NCBI GenBank assembly: GCA_017852395.1
Contig: JAFMLE010000018.1
Span: 1 to 40,527, forward strand
Length of the DNA stretch: 40,527 bases
Reading direction: 5' to 3'
Source of the DNA: Flavobacteriaceae bacterium
GTDB taxonomy: Bacteria; Bacteroidota; Bacteroidia; Flavobacteriales; Flavobacteriaceae
Positions within the stretch are counted from its first letter, which is position 1; each line of letters starts with the position of its first letter. The notes below the pieces were generated by a model. That model was not told the DNA's origin and searched no databases. It worked only from the letters and a program-made list of their open reading frames with translations. The translations under genes were made by a program, and so were the position numbers. Positions 15,631 through 25,128 of the stretch are shown here, one piece after another.

Positions 15631-17826
15631 CTACAACGCGTCAATTTGATAGGTATATTTTATTGTAAAAAATTGAGTTTGTTTTGGCAATTCTAAACTT
15701 TGATCTTCGATGAGGTTGAGCACAACAAAAAGTCCGGTATTGGCATTTTGCAACCATCCAAATCGTGCATTAACTGAAGTGATGTCAGACAAACTGTTGC
15801 GCTGTATCAAACTCTGAACAAACATCCGTGGCGTAAAACTATAGCTCAATCGAGTTCCGCCTACAAAGGCATTGATGTCTCCATTGGGCAGTTCTAGTTG
15901 GTTGTAATTGAGGTTGAGTGCTACATTAAATTTATCACCAAATCGTGCGTTGATGGTGTTAGAGGTAACCACTCGGTTGCCGCCATAATAGCCGCCAATT
16001 ACGGTTCTGTTCGAAAGATTGATTTTGGCATTGGGGTTGGTGATAACCACCAATTGCAGTTCTTCGTGTTTGTAGAGATTGGTATCAACGGTCACCCCCG
16101 AAATGGAAAATGGAGTAAGCACACCCTCTTGGGTAAAATTGATTCCAGTATGCACCTCAAATCCACTGGGCCACACCCAATGGTTGTCGACATGGGTAAA
16201 GCTGCTGATCAGTTGATTGTCAAAATTCCAATAACTGCGGTAGGAGATATGGGGCCGTACTTCGAGAATGGGGCCCAAATTTTCGGGGCGCCATTGTTTA
16301 AAGATCAAAAAATCGGGCTTTTTAAAGGCCGATCGGAGTAGAAAACCAACCTCGGGGTTGAAACCTTCACCTACTTCGGTATAGCCCGCGCGGATATTCC
16401 ATCCGTCCCAATTATAAATTCCGTTGATCTGAAAAGCATGATCGTCTGTGGTAATTCCTGGAGTAGCACTTTTGGAAACAAAGCCGGTGATTTGTGCTTT
16501 TTTGCCAATTCCTAATTTCCCATCAAGGGCAAATACCTGATTGTCATCGCCACCCAAAGTTCCTAAAGGGCTTTTGCCAACAAATACCCCTCCAAAAGAA
16601 GAACGGCTTTTTGCAAAATCATGGTTGATCCGAGCTACCGAATAATTGTTCTCCGGAATGGCTTCTCCAACAGCTTGGGTAAACATGCTTAGTAGGCCAA
16701 CATTAGTCTGCCCAATTTTCCCGGATACCCGTGCGCCCCCTACAATAGGGACCAATTCTCCAGCGTCTCCTATGCCTATACGTCGGCTAAAAAACAAGTC
16801 AACTTCTCCGGGGCTTCCCACGGTAAACTGTCCTGCGTTTTCTAGAAAAAAAGCTCTTTTTTCGGGAAAAAATAGGTTAAATCGGTCCAAATTGACTTGT
16901 TGTTCATCGACCTCCACTTGCGCAAAATCCGTGTTATAGGTCAGGTCCAAGGTCAGACCTGGGGTTAGGCTGTATTTGACATCCATCCCAACATCTCCCG
17001 TCGTTTTGGTCTGCACTGTTCCTTGTTGTGTTCGCGCGTTTTGGCCCAATACATAGGGTATAACTTTTAGGTTTTTAGGGCTTTTAAGTTCCAAGCCGCT
17101 CATCTTTCCGGCCAAAGAAAGACGCTTGATGTCAAAACCCAAAGGCAAGCTGGCCCAATAGGCGGTCTCTGTGTTTTTGGCAATGTTGCGTTGAAAATTG
17201 ATCCCCCAGGTCACCGATTTGCCACTCGTAAATCGAATTGAATTTAAGGGAATTGCAAACTCAGCACTCCAACCAAAAGCACCCAGTTGGGTTTTGACTG
17301 TCCAGCTGGCATCCCAATTGATGTTGGTGCCCCCTACTACACCGCCTTGTTGTCTGTTGGCATTGAAATTGCCTTGTCCCTCACGATCGATCTGAGCATC
17401 GTATTCCATGCCGCTCGAGTTGGTGCCAAACAAAAAACCGTTTTGTTGATCATTGTACGTATCGATAATAAATAAGAAACTATCCTCATCATTGAGATCG
17501 GCATCACGACGCGAGTCCGAAACGACAATTTTGTCCGGGTTTTGATCAAAACAAACCACCGCTACATAAAATGTTTTGTCGGTGTATGCTACTCGAATGT
17601 GTGTTTTTTCGCTAATGGCTGCTCCATAACGCGGACTGGTTTGTACCAAATCTGTTATTGGGGTCAGTTGCGCCCAAACCGGGTCATTGATTACTTCACC
17701 ATCAATTTGTGGGGCTTCTTCTAAAGCTGTGGCTTCAAAATTGGGTCGCACCATGGATGCTGTGTTTTGGGCAGCAACGATAGATGCACTAAACAAACCA
17801 ACAAGTATTACCAAACTCCGTAGCAT
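15631..17826 (-). CDS. DUF5916 outer-membrane protein with CBM9-like N-domain
   Basis: This exported protein has about 731 residues from the chosen start. The N-terminal domain has the CBM9-like sandwich signature (PQIDGEVINDPVWAQ, then FYVAVVCFD and DEDSFLFIIDTYND). The remainder is a DUF5916 region with alternating beta strands and the family block KRAFFLENAGQFTV...DLFFSRRIGIG, and it probably forms an outer-membrane beta-barrel. It ends FTIKYTYQIDAL, a typical barrel end. I chose ATG 17826 because MLRSLVILVGLFSASIVAAQ is a normal Sec signal. A longer frame to 17886 adds 20 residues that would give an unusually long n-region. Function is unknown; the proteins are frequent in Bacteroidota. 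Confidence 0.87.
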   Translation of the reverse strand: MLRSLVILVGLFSASIVAAQNTASMVRPNFEATALEEAPQIDGEVINDPVWAQLTPITDLVQTSPRYGAAISEKTHIRVAYTDKTFYVAVVCFDQNPDKIVVSDSRRDADLNDEDSFLFIIDTYNDQQNGFLFGTNSSGMEYDAQIDREGQGNFNANRQQGGVVGGTNINWDASWTVKTQLGAFGWSAEFAIPLNSIRFTSGKSVTWGINFQRNIAKNTETAYWASLPLGFDIKRLSLAGKMSGLELKSPKNLKVIPYVLGQNARTQQGTVQTKTTGDVGMDVKYSLTPGLTLDLTYNTDFAQVEVDEQQVNLDRFNLFFPEKRAFFLENAGQFTVGSPGEVDLFFSRRIGIGDAGELVPIVGGARVSGKIGQTNVGLLSMFTQAVGEAIPENNYSVARINHDFAKSRSSFGGVFVGKSPLGTLGGDDNQVFALDGKLGIGKKAQITGFVSKSATPGITTDDHAFQINGIYNWDGWNIRAGYTEVGEGFNPEVGFLLRSAFKKPDFLIFKQWRPENLGPILEVRPHISYRSYWNFDNQLISSFTHVDNHWVWPSGFEVHTGINFTQEGVLTPFSISGVTVDTNLYKHEELQLVVITNPNAKINLSNRTVIGGYYGGNRVVTSNTINARFGDKFNVALNLNYNQLELPNGDINAFVGGTRLSYSFTPRMFVQSLIQRNSLSDITSVNARFGWLQNANTGLFVVLNLIEDQSLELPKQTQFFTIKYTYQIDAL

Positions 17827-18111
17827 ATCTAAAAATTTTAATTGCCAATGTACATTTTTTTTAAAAGGCAGAATCCAATTTTTCATATTAGCAGCTTACT
17901 CTTTAGAGAATCTCAATCATTTTACCATACAAAATGGCGGTAGTAAACTGCTTTTACGTTCAGGATTTTAACTTCCAAAAAGTCCGAATAATCAGTCCAA
18001 TACACCCGAAAAATACAACCCCTTACATTCTCAATTTTTAGGAAACCATGGAATGAATTACACGTAATTTGTAACGTAAAAACTCTATATTTAGGGACCA
18101 ATACATAAAAA
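17827..18111. other. Divergent intergenic region
   Basis: This 285-base AT-rich gap lies between DUF5916 (minus) and the LolA-like gene (plus). On + there is TTTG at 18068-18071 and TATATTTA at 18086-18093, but the 14-base spacing is too short for the usual Bacteroidota promoter. A weak dyad CATTTT-7-AAAATG lies near 17917-17935. No RNA gene or small reading frame could be supported. Confidence 0.4.
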
Positions 18112-18876
18112 ATGAAAAAAATTACAAAACTTCTACTTGCAGTAGTTTTGATGCTGCCTCAAGTCAATACTGCACAAAATCTTGATGAAATTCTTGATAA
18201 TTATTTCGAAAACACTGGCGGACGTGCCCAATGGGATGCCCTTCAAGGCATTAAAATGTATGCCAAAGTAAGTCAAATGGGCTTAGAAATTCCATTAGAA
18301 ATTACACAGCTAAAGTCCGGAAAACAAATGACCATAATCAATTTTCAAGGACAACAAATCAAACAAGGTGTGTTTGATGGAACAATTTTGTGGAGCATCA
18401 ATATGATGACACAAAAGGCAGAAAAAAGTGATCAAGAAGCGACTGATAATATTAAAAGAGAAATGGGGGATTTTCCAGATCCTTTTCTCAACTACAAGCA
18501 AAAAGGATATACCGCAGAATTGTTAGGCACCGAAGAAATTGACGGTGCGGCATGTTATAAAATAAAACTGACCAAAAAGCCCTTAATTATTGACGGCCAA
18601 GAAGTCGAAAACATCTCCTTTTACTTTTTTGACATGGACAATTTTGTCCCTATCGCTGTACATTCAGAAATCAAAGCTGGAGCCGCCAAGGGGCAAATGA
18701 GTGAAATCAAAATGAGTGATTATCAAGAGGTTGAAGGCTATTATTTCCCTTTTTCTATGATTCAGGGGCTCAAAGGACAAGAGGGGCAAGCCATCTCATT
18801 TGATCAAATAGAAATCAACCCACAAGTCAACGATTCAGAATTTACTTTTCCAGAAGACCCCTCGGGTTCAAACTAA
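18112..18876 (+). CDS. LolA-like exported protein
   Basis: This 254-residue periplasmic protein has a Sec signal (MKKITKLLLAVVLMLPQVNTAQ). It resembles the proteins commonly labelled outer-membrane lipoprotein-sorting protein in Flavobacteriia, a LolA/LolB-like half-barrel. Visible marks are the start LDEILDNYFENTGGRAQWDAL (conserved helix plus the GG turn), alternating beta strands, ELLGTEEIDGAACYKIKLTKK and the late block MSDYQEVEGYYFPFSM. It has no lipobox, as expected of a soluble carrier or sensor rather than LolB. It begins a + strand series of four genes and lies 11 bases before the next start. Its real cargo is unknown, and it is not necessarily the housekeeping LolA. Confidence 0.75.
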   Translation: MKKITKLLLAVVLMLPQVNTAQNLDEILDNYFENTGGRAQWDALQGIKMYAKVSQMGLEIPLEITQLKSGKQMTIINFQGQQIKQGVFDGTILWSINMMTQKAEKSDQEATDNIKREMGDFPDPFLNYKQKGYTAELLGTEEIDGAACYKIKLTKKPLIIDGQEVENISFYFFDMDNFVPIAVHSEIKAGAAKGQMSEIKMSDYQEVEGYYFPFSMIQGLKGQEGQAISFDQIEINPQVNDSEFTFPEDPSGSN

Positions 18877-18887
18877 AAATTAGACCC

Positions 18888-21800
18888 ATGAAACGTTTAT
18901 TAGTTATAGGAGTTTTGGCACTGCTGGTCACTACTCCCCAAGCATTTTATGCACAAGAGTCAAGCCTCAACCTATCAAGCTATTTTGGTGATTTACGCGC
19001 ACGGCATATCGGCCCTGCAATTATGAGTGGTCGTGTTATTGATCTAGAATTGCACCCAACCAATCCGCGGATTATCTATGCAGGTACTGCCGGCGGTGGG
19101 GTTTGGAAATCCAATGATGGAGGGGCGACTTTCAACCCTATTTTTGAAGAATACTGCCAATCTATTGGAGCAGTAGCTATAGACCCATCGGACCCAGACA
19201 ATACCGTATATGTTGGTACAGGAGAAATATGGACTCGAAACAGTGTTTCTATAGGTGATGGCCTCTACAAGACAACAGATGGCGGCGCTACTTGGAACAA
19301 ATTGGGTTTCGAAAAGTCCGAACGGATTGCCAATATCATTATCAACCCCAATAATCCCAACGAACTATATGTGGGGGTATTAGGGGCCTTGTGGTCAGAC
19401 AGTGACCAAAGAGGGGTTTATAAGTCTGAAGACGGTGGTGCAAGCTGGACCCAAATATTATATGATGGTCCAGCAACCGGATGCGCCGACCTGGCAATGG
19501 ACCCAACCAACCCCAATATTTTGTATGCCTCCATGTGGGAGTTTCGAAGAACGCCTTGGTCGTTTAATTCTGGAGGAGCCAAAAGTGCACTCTATAAATC
19601 TGAAGACGGTGGTGCTAATTGGACCAAAATCCATCAAGGCTTTCCAAAAGGAAAACTTGGCCGCCTCGCCATAGCAATTGCACCCAGCCAACCCAATATC
19701 CTATACACCGTAATCGAAGCCGAAGAAAAAGATAAAAAAGGCTTATACCGAAGCGATGATGGCGGCGCTACTTGGAAACAAAGCAACAACGATTTTGGAA
19801 TCACAGTGCGGCCATTTTATTTTTCGAGAATTGTCGTCGATCCTAAAAATCCTGATATAATCGTCAAAGGAGGTTTGAGCGGTTCGATTTCTAGAGACGG
19901 CGGAAAAACCTTTAAAAATCTTGGCTATATGCATAGTGACATCCATGATGTCGTCTTTGGTGTTAAAGATTCTGATCACCTCTTTGCAGCAACAGATGGT
20001 GGCGTTTATCGTTCGTGGAACGGTGGAACTACTTTTGAAATTGTAGAAAACCTTCCCTTATCACAATTTTATCATGTAAGTGTCGATGATCAAGAGCCGT
20101 ATAACGTCTATGGCGGATTACAAGATAACGGCTCATGGTTTGGGCCATCTTCAGCGCCAGGTGGTGTTCGGGGTGCTCTATGGACCTCTGTAGGGCAAGG
20201 CGATGGTTTTCGTGTATTGAAGCACCCCACACAAAACATCATCTATTCTGAAATGCAAGGTGCCGAAAATGTTTGGCGCTTTGATGTAGACAACGGGCTG
20301 ATCAAAACCATACAACCTCTTCCCAAAAAAGGACAGCCAAAACTGCGGTTTAACTGGAACGCACCCATGGCCATAAGCGAACATCAACCCGATCGCTTTT
20401 ATATGGGAAGCCAATTTTTGCACCGCTCTGAAGATCGTGGTGAAACTTGGGAAACCCTATCACCAGACCTCACAACCAACGACCCTGCAAAACAAAACCA
20501 AGAAGATTCTGGAGGGTTGTCTATGGACAATTCTGGGGCGGAAAACCACACCACTATTTTTACCATTACCGAATCCCCCTTGGACGAAAATATTATTTGG
20601 GTGGGCACCGACGACGGCAATGTCCAACTCACTCAAGATGGAGGAAAAACCTGGACCAATACCGTTGGCAACATAAGTGGGCTCCCAGCCAATACTTGGA
20701 CCTATCACATAAAAGCCAGCGGCCATGACAAGGCTACTGCCTATGTCGTATTTGAAGGGCACTCTACCGGAGATATGACACCTTATGTTTATAAAACAAC
20801 GGATTTTGGCGCCTCTTGGAAAAATATTGCCACGGACGAAATTAAAACGTTTGCCCGCAGTTTGGAAGAAGATCCCATCAATCCAGACTTGTTATTCTTA
20901 GGCACCGAAATGGGCCTCTACATCACCAATAACGGTGGTGAAAGTTGGAGCCAGTTTACCAATAACGTCCCTCCAGTAGCTATACATTATCTAACCCTTC
21001 AAAAACGCACCAATGACTTGGTTATGGGAACGCATGGTCGTGGTGTGATCATTATTGATGATATCGCACCTTTGCGCCATATCAATTCACAAAACCTAAA
21101 ATCTAAACTCCACTTTTTTGAAGCCAAAGGGCTACAAATGAAAGACAGTGGAGACGGATTTGCAGATAATTTTGGTACTGAAACTCAATTTGTAGGAGAA
21201 AATCCCTCGCGGGGAGCCAAATTCAGCTACCTACTCCCCAAACGACATACTTTTGGAAAAATGACCATGGAGGTCCAAGACCTTCAAGGACGAAAAATAG
21301 CAACCCTTAACCCCAAAAAATCAAAAGGAATCAATACCGTTACTTGGAACTATACACTCAAACAACCCAAAGTAGCAAAAGGAAAAACGCTTGATTTTGG
21401 TGGTTTTACATCCCCTCGAGTAGCTGCTGGTCGATATAAAGTTGTGATCACTAAGGGCAAAGACACCTTTGAACAAGAATTTGAACTTACTAACGATCCA
21501 AAGACCAGTAAAGATCCTTCATTTTTTGAAGAAAAACACCGCATAACTATGCAGCTTTATGACATGACGCAAGAGCTGGCCTATATGGTTTATCAGGTTG
21601 ATCTTTTGCTAGAACAGGTCAAAAGCAAACGAACAAAAGAAAAACTACAGGCACTAAAAGAACGTCTGGTCATCACCACAGGCGATAATTATGTGGGTGC
21701 AGCAGAACCCCAATTGCGTGAAAAAATGTCCAGCTTGTACAGCAAAGTCGCAAGCAGTTATTCCAAACCCTCTCCCAATGAATTGGAATTTTTGGAAGTT

Positions 21801-21908
21801 ATTACCGAGCGTTTTGATGCCGCAAAGCAAACTTTTAATACTTTGAAAAAAAGAGCTAACGTTGCTTTAGACAACATCCAATCCTATGAAGCATTTATCA
21901 ATGAATAA
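18888..21908 (+). CDS. Large BNR/Asp-box propeller protein (VPS10/sortilin-like)
   Basis: This is a 1006-residue exported protein (Sec signal ending around AFYAQE). The first about 750 residues hold repeated Asp-box motifs (S/T-x-D-G-G-x-T/S-W), for example SNDGGATF, TTDGGATW, SEDGGASW, SEDGGANW, SDDGGATW, SRDGGKTF, TQDGGKTW and TNNGGESW, giving a large beta-propeller like those of sortilin/VPS10 and BNR glycoside hydrolases. Then comes an Ig-like segment (MTMEVQDLQGRKIATLNP ... GINTVTWNY) and a C-terminal helical region (about 880-1006). No catalytic residue can be assigned, so enzyme activity is not implied. Its 3' end overlaps the ThuA-like gene by 8 bases (ATGAATAA), so they are translationally coupled. 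Possible roles are glycan binding or hydrolysis at the surface. Confidence 0.88.
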   Translation: MKRLLVIGVLALLVTTPQAFYAQESSLNLSSYFGDLRARHIGPAIMSGRVIDLELHPTNPRIIYAGTAGGGVWKSNDGGATFNPIFEEYCQSIGAVAIDPSDPDNTVYVGTGEIWTRNSVSIGDGLYKTTDGGATWNKLGFEKSERIANIIINPNNPNELYVGVLGALWSDSDQRGVYKSEDGGASWTQILYDGPATGCADLAMDPTNPNILYASMWEFRRTPWSFNSGGAKSALYKSEDGGANWTKIHQGFPKGKLGRLAIAIAPSQPNILYTVIEAEEKDKKGLYRSDDGGATWKQSNNDFGITVRPFYFSRIVVDPKNPDIIVKGGLSGSISRDGGKTFKNLGYMHSDIHDVVFGVKDSDHLFAATDGGVYRSWNGGTTFEIVENLPLSQFYHVSVDDQEPYNVYGGLQDNGSWFGPSSAPGGVRGALWTSVGQGDGFRVLKHPTQNIIYSEMQGAENVWRFDVDNGLIKTIQPLPKKGQPKLRFNWNAPMAISEHQPDRFYMGSQFLHRSEDRGETWETLSPDLTTNDPAKQNQEDSGGLSMDNSGAENHTTIFTITESPLDENIIWVGTDDGNVQLTQDGGKTWTNTVGNISGLPANTWTYHIKASGHDKATAYVVFEGHSTGDMTPYVYKTTDFGASWKNIATDEIKTFARSLEEDPINPDLLFLGTEMGLYITNNGGESWSQFTNNVPPVAIHYLTLQKRTNDLVMGTHGRGVIIIDDIAPLRHINSQNLKSKLHFFEAKGLQMKDSGDGFADNFGTETQFVGENPSRGAKFSYLLPKRHTFGKMTMEVQDLQGRKIATLNPKKSKGINTVTWNYTLKQPKVAKGKTLDFGGFTSPRVAAGRYKVVITKGKDTFEQEFELTNDPKTSKDPSFFEEKHRITMQLYDMTQELAYMVYQVDLLLEQVKSKRTKEKLQALKERLVITTGDNYVGAAEPQLREKMSSLYSKVASSYSKPSPNELEFLEVITERFDAAKQTFNTLKKRANVALDNIQSYEAFINE

Positions 21909-22650
21909 TTTTTTATTCGCAAGTCTTGTTCTTCTGTCCTTTTGGGCACGTGGGCAAACAACGGTGGACACCCTTCATTTTGATACCAAGAACAAAAAAA
22001 CCCTTTTGGTTTTGACCATAACTGAAGGTTTTGTTCATACAGAAGCTATCGCCATTGGCAAAATAACCCTAACCGAGTTGGGTGATCAAAACCACTACAA
22101 CATCCTACATGCCTCCAAAGGGGCTGCGGTGAGCACAGATATATTTTCAAAAGTAGATGCGGTAGTATTTTTATGCACCACCTTAGACATTTTTGATGAC
22201 ATACAACAACAAGCTTTTGAAGCGTTTATCAAAAATGGAGGGGGTTATGTTGGCATTCATTCTGCTGCTGACACAGAGTATGATTGGCCTTGGTATGGCA
22301 AATTGGTCGGAGGATATTTTATTTCTCATCCAGCGGGTACCCCTAATGCACAAATTGAAACCGTAGATACCGATAATTCAATCACCAACCACCTCCCCAA
22401 AAATTGGACGATTGAGGACGAATGGTACAACTATAATTTTACAAATGATCAAATACAGGTACTACTCTACCTCGATGAAAACTCCTACACTGGAGGGACC
22501 AATGGCGACTACCATCCCATTACCTGGTATCATGCCTACGACGGCGGGAAAGCTTTTTATACCGGTTTGGGGCATTGGGAAAAAACCTACGGTGACGCGC
22601 GTTTTATAACGCTTTTGAAAAAAGGAATTCAGTATGTCCTTGGCGAATAA
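21901..22650 (+). CDS. Exported ThuA-like domain protein
   Basis: This 249-residue protein of the ThuA family (class I glutamine amidotransferase-like fold, first linked to trehalose utilisation) has a Sec signal MNNFLFASLVLLSFWARGQ. Family blocks are TLLVLTITEGFVHTEAI, KVDAVVFLCTTLDIFDD, NGGGYVGIHSAADTEYDW, GGYFISHPAGTPNAQ, WTIEDEWYNY and PITWYHAYDGGKAFYTGLGH. I chose ATG 21901, inside the end of the previous gene, because it starts a normal signal peptide; an in-frame ATG at 21886 adds five residues. The biochemical role of bacterial ThuA proteins in sugar metabolism is only partly known. Placement after a propeller protein suggests a periplasmic sugar-related function (inference). Confidence 0.87.
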   Translation: MNNFLFASLVLLSFWARGQTTVDTLHFDTKNKKTLLVLTITEGFVHTEAIAIGKITLTELGDQNHYNILHASKGAAVSTDIFSKVDAVVFLCTTLDIFDDIQQQAFEAFIKNGGGYVGIHSAADTEYDWPWYGKLVGGYFISHPAGTPNAQIETVDTDNSITNHLPKNWTIEDEWYNYNFTNDQIQVLLYLDENSYTGGTNGDYHPITWYHAYDGGKAFYTGLGHWEKTYGDARFITLLKKGIQYVLGE

Positions 22651-23239
22651 TCGCTTAAAATTTGATCTTACAGGGCAAATCATACGCCTGTGCTTTTTGC
22701 TGTTTATCATCCTGCGTTTCACTTCGGCTTATAGTCAGCAAAAAGCAACAACCAGTCGCGGACTTGAACGGCCTGCTGTACTAAACAAAAATTTGGCCCT
22801 TAGTGCCTTACAGGCACAAAACCGACTTTACGAAACCTTTGGGGTTCATCCTATGGACTTGGACACCTTGATTGTTCAACACCGGGCGCGCTATGTTGAA
22901 ATCGAGGGACGACAGGGTTTTATCGGCGACTTAGGGTATTGGCGCTTTTATGGGCTTTTGGATTTGGTCACCCAAAAATTTATCCCCCTCAAAATACCGG
23001 TCGTTCAACCTAGAGAGCGCTATAAAAAAAAGGTAGTGGAATATCTCCCGATGATTGAGGCTATTTTGGTACAAGAAAATTTATATCCCTTGGATAGCCC
23101 GTTTATGATCACTAACGTTTATGGCGATTATCGGGGGCTGTATTTTGACCTTATCATTGAGACGCTAGAAGAGTCACTATTGCTCAAAATAGACCACCGT
23201 TTTACCCCTGAAACCACTCGGGTTATATTGCTTGAGTAA
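22634..23239 (+). CDS. Unknown exported protein
   Basis: This 201-residue protein is not recognised. It overlaps the ThuA gene end by 17 bases, so coupled translation is likely. The N-terminus (LTGQIIRLCFLLFIILRFTSAYSQQ) is a signal peptide preceded by about 12 polar residues. The mature part is mixed alpha/beta with acidic and aromatic clusters (GDLGYWRFYGLLDLV, VVEYLPMIEAILVQEN, MITNVYGDYRGLYFDLIIETL) and no cysteine motif, repeat or transmembrane helix. It is probably a periplasmic partner in the preceding LolA-like/propeller/ThuA series. It ends 3 bases before the convergent DUF2147 gene. Confidence 0.7.
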   Translation: MSLANNRLKFDLTGQIIRLCFLLFIILRFTSAYSQQKATTSRGLERPAVLNKNLALSALQAQNRLYETFGVHPMDLDTLIVQHRARYVEIEGRQGFIGDLGYWRFYGLLDLVTQKFIPLKIPVVQPRERYKKKVVEYLPMIEAILVQENLYPLDSPFMITNVYGDYRGLYFDLIIETLEESLLLKIDHRFTPETTRVILLE

Positions 23240-23242
23240 GAC

Positions 23243-23659
23243 TTATTGTTTGCGCTTCCATTGCTGGGTACGGCCAATAAACGAAAAGCCAATATAGCCT
23301 CTTACCAAAAGGGTATTCTTATCTTCCAATTTTAGCGTGCAATCATAATATTTGCCATTGGCTGGGTCGAGTATTTCCCCGTCAGACCAACTGTCACCAT
23401 CGGGTTCGAGGCCATTAATGATGAGCATACCTTCTATGGGTTGACCCTGTTTGTCATCTTTGCACTCGGTACATCTTTTTCCTTGATCTTCTTCTAATAG
23501 GAGGCGATCGATACGGGCATAAAGCCGGTTTTGTTTGATAAAGACCGTAACTTCGGATTTTTCCTTTCCGGTTTCGTCATCGATAGTTACCCATTTGCCT
23601 GTTATGGAAAGATTTTGAACAACGGTAAAAAAAGTGCTTAGAAGAAGACTTAGTAACAT
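23243..23659 (-). CDS. DUF2147 exported protein
   Basis: This is a 138-residue exported protein of the DUF2147 family, a small lipocalin-like beta-barrel group. The hydrophobic N-terminus (MLLSLLLSTFFTVVQNLS) is a signal peptide. Family marks are ITGKWVTIDDETGKEKSEV near the start, RCTECKDDKQGQPIEGMLII (a conserved Cys pair and G-x-x-I-x-G-x-x-I pattern), DGEILDPANGKYYDCTLKL, and the C-terminal LVRGYIGFSFIGRTQQWKR. Function is not established. It lies 17 bases downstream of the GH109-like gene on the same strand, so they may be co-transcribed. Confidence 0.88.
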   Translation of the reverse strand: MLLSLLLSTFFTVVQNLSITGKWVTIDDETGKEKSEVTVFIKQNRLYARIDRLLLEEDQGKRCTECKDDKQGQPIEGMLIINGLEPDGDSWSDGEILDPANGKYYDCTLKLEDKNTLLVRGYIGFSFIGRTQQWKRKQ

Positions 23660-23676
23660 GTGGTGTCCTTTTTAAT

Positions 23677-25068
23677 TTAAGAAATAATTGCAAGTGGTGC
23701 CGTGTTTTTCCATTGGCCTCTTGTAAAATCCGGAAACTGTTGTGGTTGTCCCCCAGAAGCCACCGAAGCTTCGCTTAATGGAGAAACAGCGCTCCAGAAG
23801 CACCCTTCATAGAGGTTTTGGTCCAGGGGTTGTCCTTGTTGCAAACATTCGACGATACGGTACATCATAATACCGTCCATACCTCCATGGCCGCTTCCTT
23901 TGGCTTGGGAGTTTAACCGTTTGTATAGGGGATGATCGTATTTTTCATAAACGGCAGCCATGGCCTCGCCTTGCACCCAACTGTGGTGATCTTTGGTAAT
24001 CCCCAACACACCACCTTCGAGTGCAACTCGAGTTGGAAAACCTGCCAATGTACCTAGTGTCCCTTGAATCAAGTTGAGCCTCGAATAGGGTCTTGGGCTG
24101 GTTTCGTCCCACTGCACCATGACCGTTCTTCCTAATTGGGTTTTGATTATTGAGGTATTGAGGTCACCGCCTTTATAATTAAGCTGATTCCACTTGTGAT
24201 CCTCGGGATAATTTTTTTGGGCATAGGCTTTGCGTCCTAAAGCTGGTGTCGAAAAAGAAACCAATGTGTCAAAAGTATCTTCACCACGAGCGAGATTCAT
24301 ATATTGAGCTACCGGACCCAGGCCATGGGTTGGATACAGGTTGCCGTTGCGATTTGCATAGTGATAGGTTCTCCACGAACCCGTACCCCGCTCTTGTTCT
24401 TCCATTTGCCACCGCAATTCATGGATATATGCAGCTTCGGCATGCAGAAGATCTCCTAATAGCCCTTGACGGCAGAGGTTAAGAAATAGCAATTCGTCTC
24501 TACTATAATTAACATTCTCCATCATCATACAATGCTTTTGGGTTTTTTCTGCAGTATTGACAATGGCCCACAACTCATCGGTTGTCAATGCTAGAGGGAC
24601 TTCTACAAAAGCATGTGCACCAGCCTCCATTGCGGCAATGGCCATCGGCGCATGATTGGCCCAGTTGGTACTTATAAATACAACATCGGGACGAACTTCT
24701 TCAAGCATTTTTTTCCAAAGTGTATCTTCACCAGCATACAGTGCTATCGGGTTGTTATTTTGAGGTTGTTCTTCTTGAACAATTGCCGCAGCTTTGTCGA
24801 CATTGTCTTGATACAGATCTGAAATGGCAACCACCTCGGTTTGGGTCAGTCTCGAAAAATTGCGAATGTGTCCTTTTCCTCGGTGCCCCACTCCAATAAA
24901 AGCAGCACGAATGGTTTCTAGTTTTGGTGCCGCAAAACCACCTAAATAAGCGCCTTGGGCTGGATTGGCTGTGGTTTCTTCTTGACAACTACTTGCTCCC
25001 AGTACGCTCATTGCAGCGGTCGCCAAAGAAGTTTTTTGAATAAATGATCTACGATTGATGCTTTTCAT
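23677..25068 (-). CDS. GH109-like Gfo/Idh/MocA enzyme (alpha-N-acetylgalactosaminidase family), Tat signal
   Basis: This NAD-dependent enzyme (463 aa) belongs to the Gfo/Idh/MocA fold, GH109 branch, whose founder removes terminal alpha-GalNAc by a redox-assisted mechanism. It begins MKSINRRSFIQKTSLATAAM, a Tat signal (R6-R7), with a possible lipoprotein Cys at 28 (GASSC). The NAD motif is G59-V-G61-H-R-G64. EVP occurs at 156-158 where oxidoreductases of the fold have EKP. The GH109 hallmark is RNGNLYPTHGLGPVAQYMN with H248. Tat export fits a cofactor loaded before transport. It is divergent from a GHMP sugar kinase, which suggests a link between released hexosamine and its activation (inference). 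Other GH109 members are not proven GalNAc-ases, so specificity is open. Confidence 0.88.
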   Translation of the reverse strand: MKSINRRSFIQKTSLATAAMSVLGASSCQEETTANPAQGAYLGGFAAPKLETIRAAFIGVGHRGKGHIRNFSRLTQTEVVAISDLYQDNVDKAAAIVQEEQPQNNNPIALYAGEDTLWKKMLEEVRPDVVFISTNWANHAPMAIAAMEAGAHAFVEVPLALTTDELWAIVNTAEKTQKHCMMMENVNYSRDELLFLNLCRQGLLGDLLHAEAAYIHELRWQMEEQERGTGSWRTYHYANRNGNLYPTHGLGPVAQYMNLARGEDTFDTLVSFSTPALGRKAYAQKNYPEDHKWNQLNYKGGDLNTSIIKTQLGRTVMVQWDETSPRPYSRLNLIQGTLGTLAGFPTRVALEGGVLGITKDHHSWVQGEAMAAVYEKYDHPLYKRLNSQAKGSGHGGMDGIMMYRIVECLQQGQPLDQNLYEGCFWSAVSPLSEASVASGGQPQQFPDFTRGQWKNTAPLAIIS

Positions 25069-25097
25069 ATGGTATATGTTTATATGGACGAACTTTA

Positions 25098-25126
25098 TAA
25101 ATATATTGGTTTTGTTTAAATTTCAA
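25098..25126 (-). promoter_or_regulatory. Candidate promoter for the GH109-like gene
   Basis: On the minus strand TTG (25126-25124) and TATATTTA (25105-25098) are separated by 18 bases. This is one mismatch from the TTG/TAnnTTTG Bacteroidota consensus and lies 30 bases before the ATG. It sits in the 60-base divergent gap to the sugar kinase, so the two genes may share regulation. Confidence 0.4.
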
Positions 25127-25128
25127 CC

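Noticed and set aside
20437-20762. Several frames nested in the propeller gene on both strands
   Set aside because: They are by-products of the repetitive Asp-box coding sequence, with no independent protein features.
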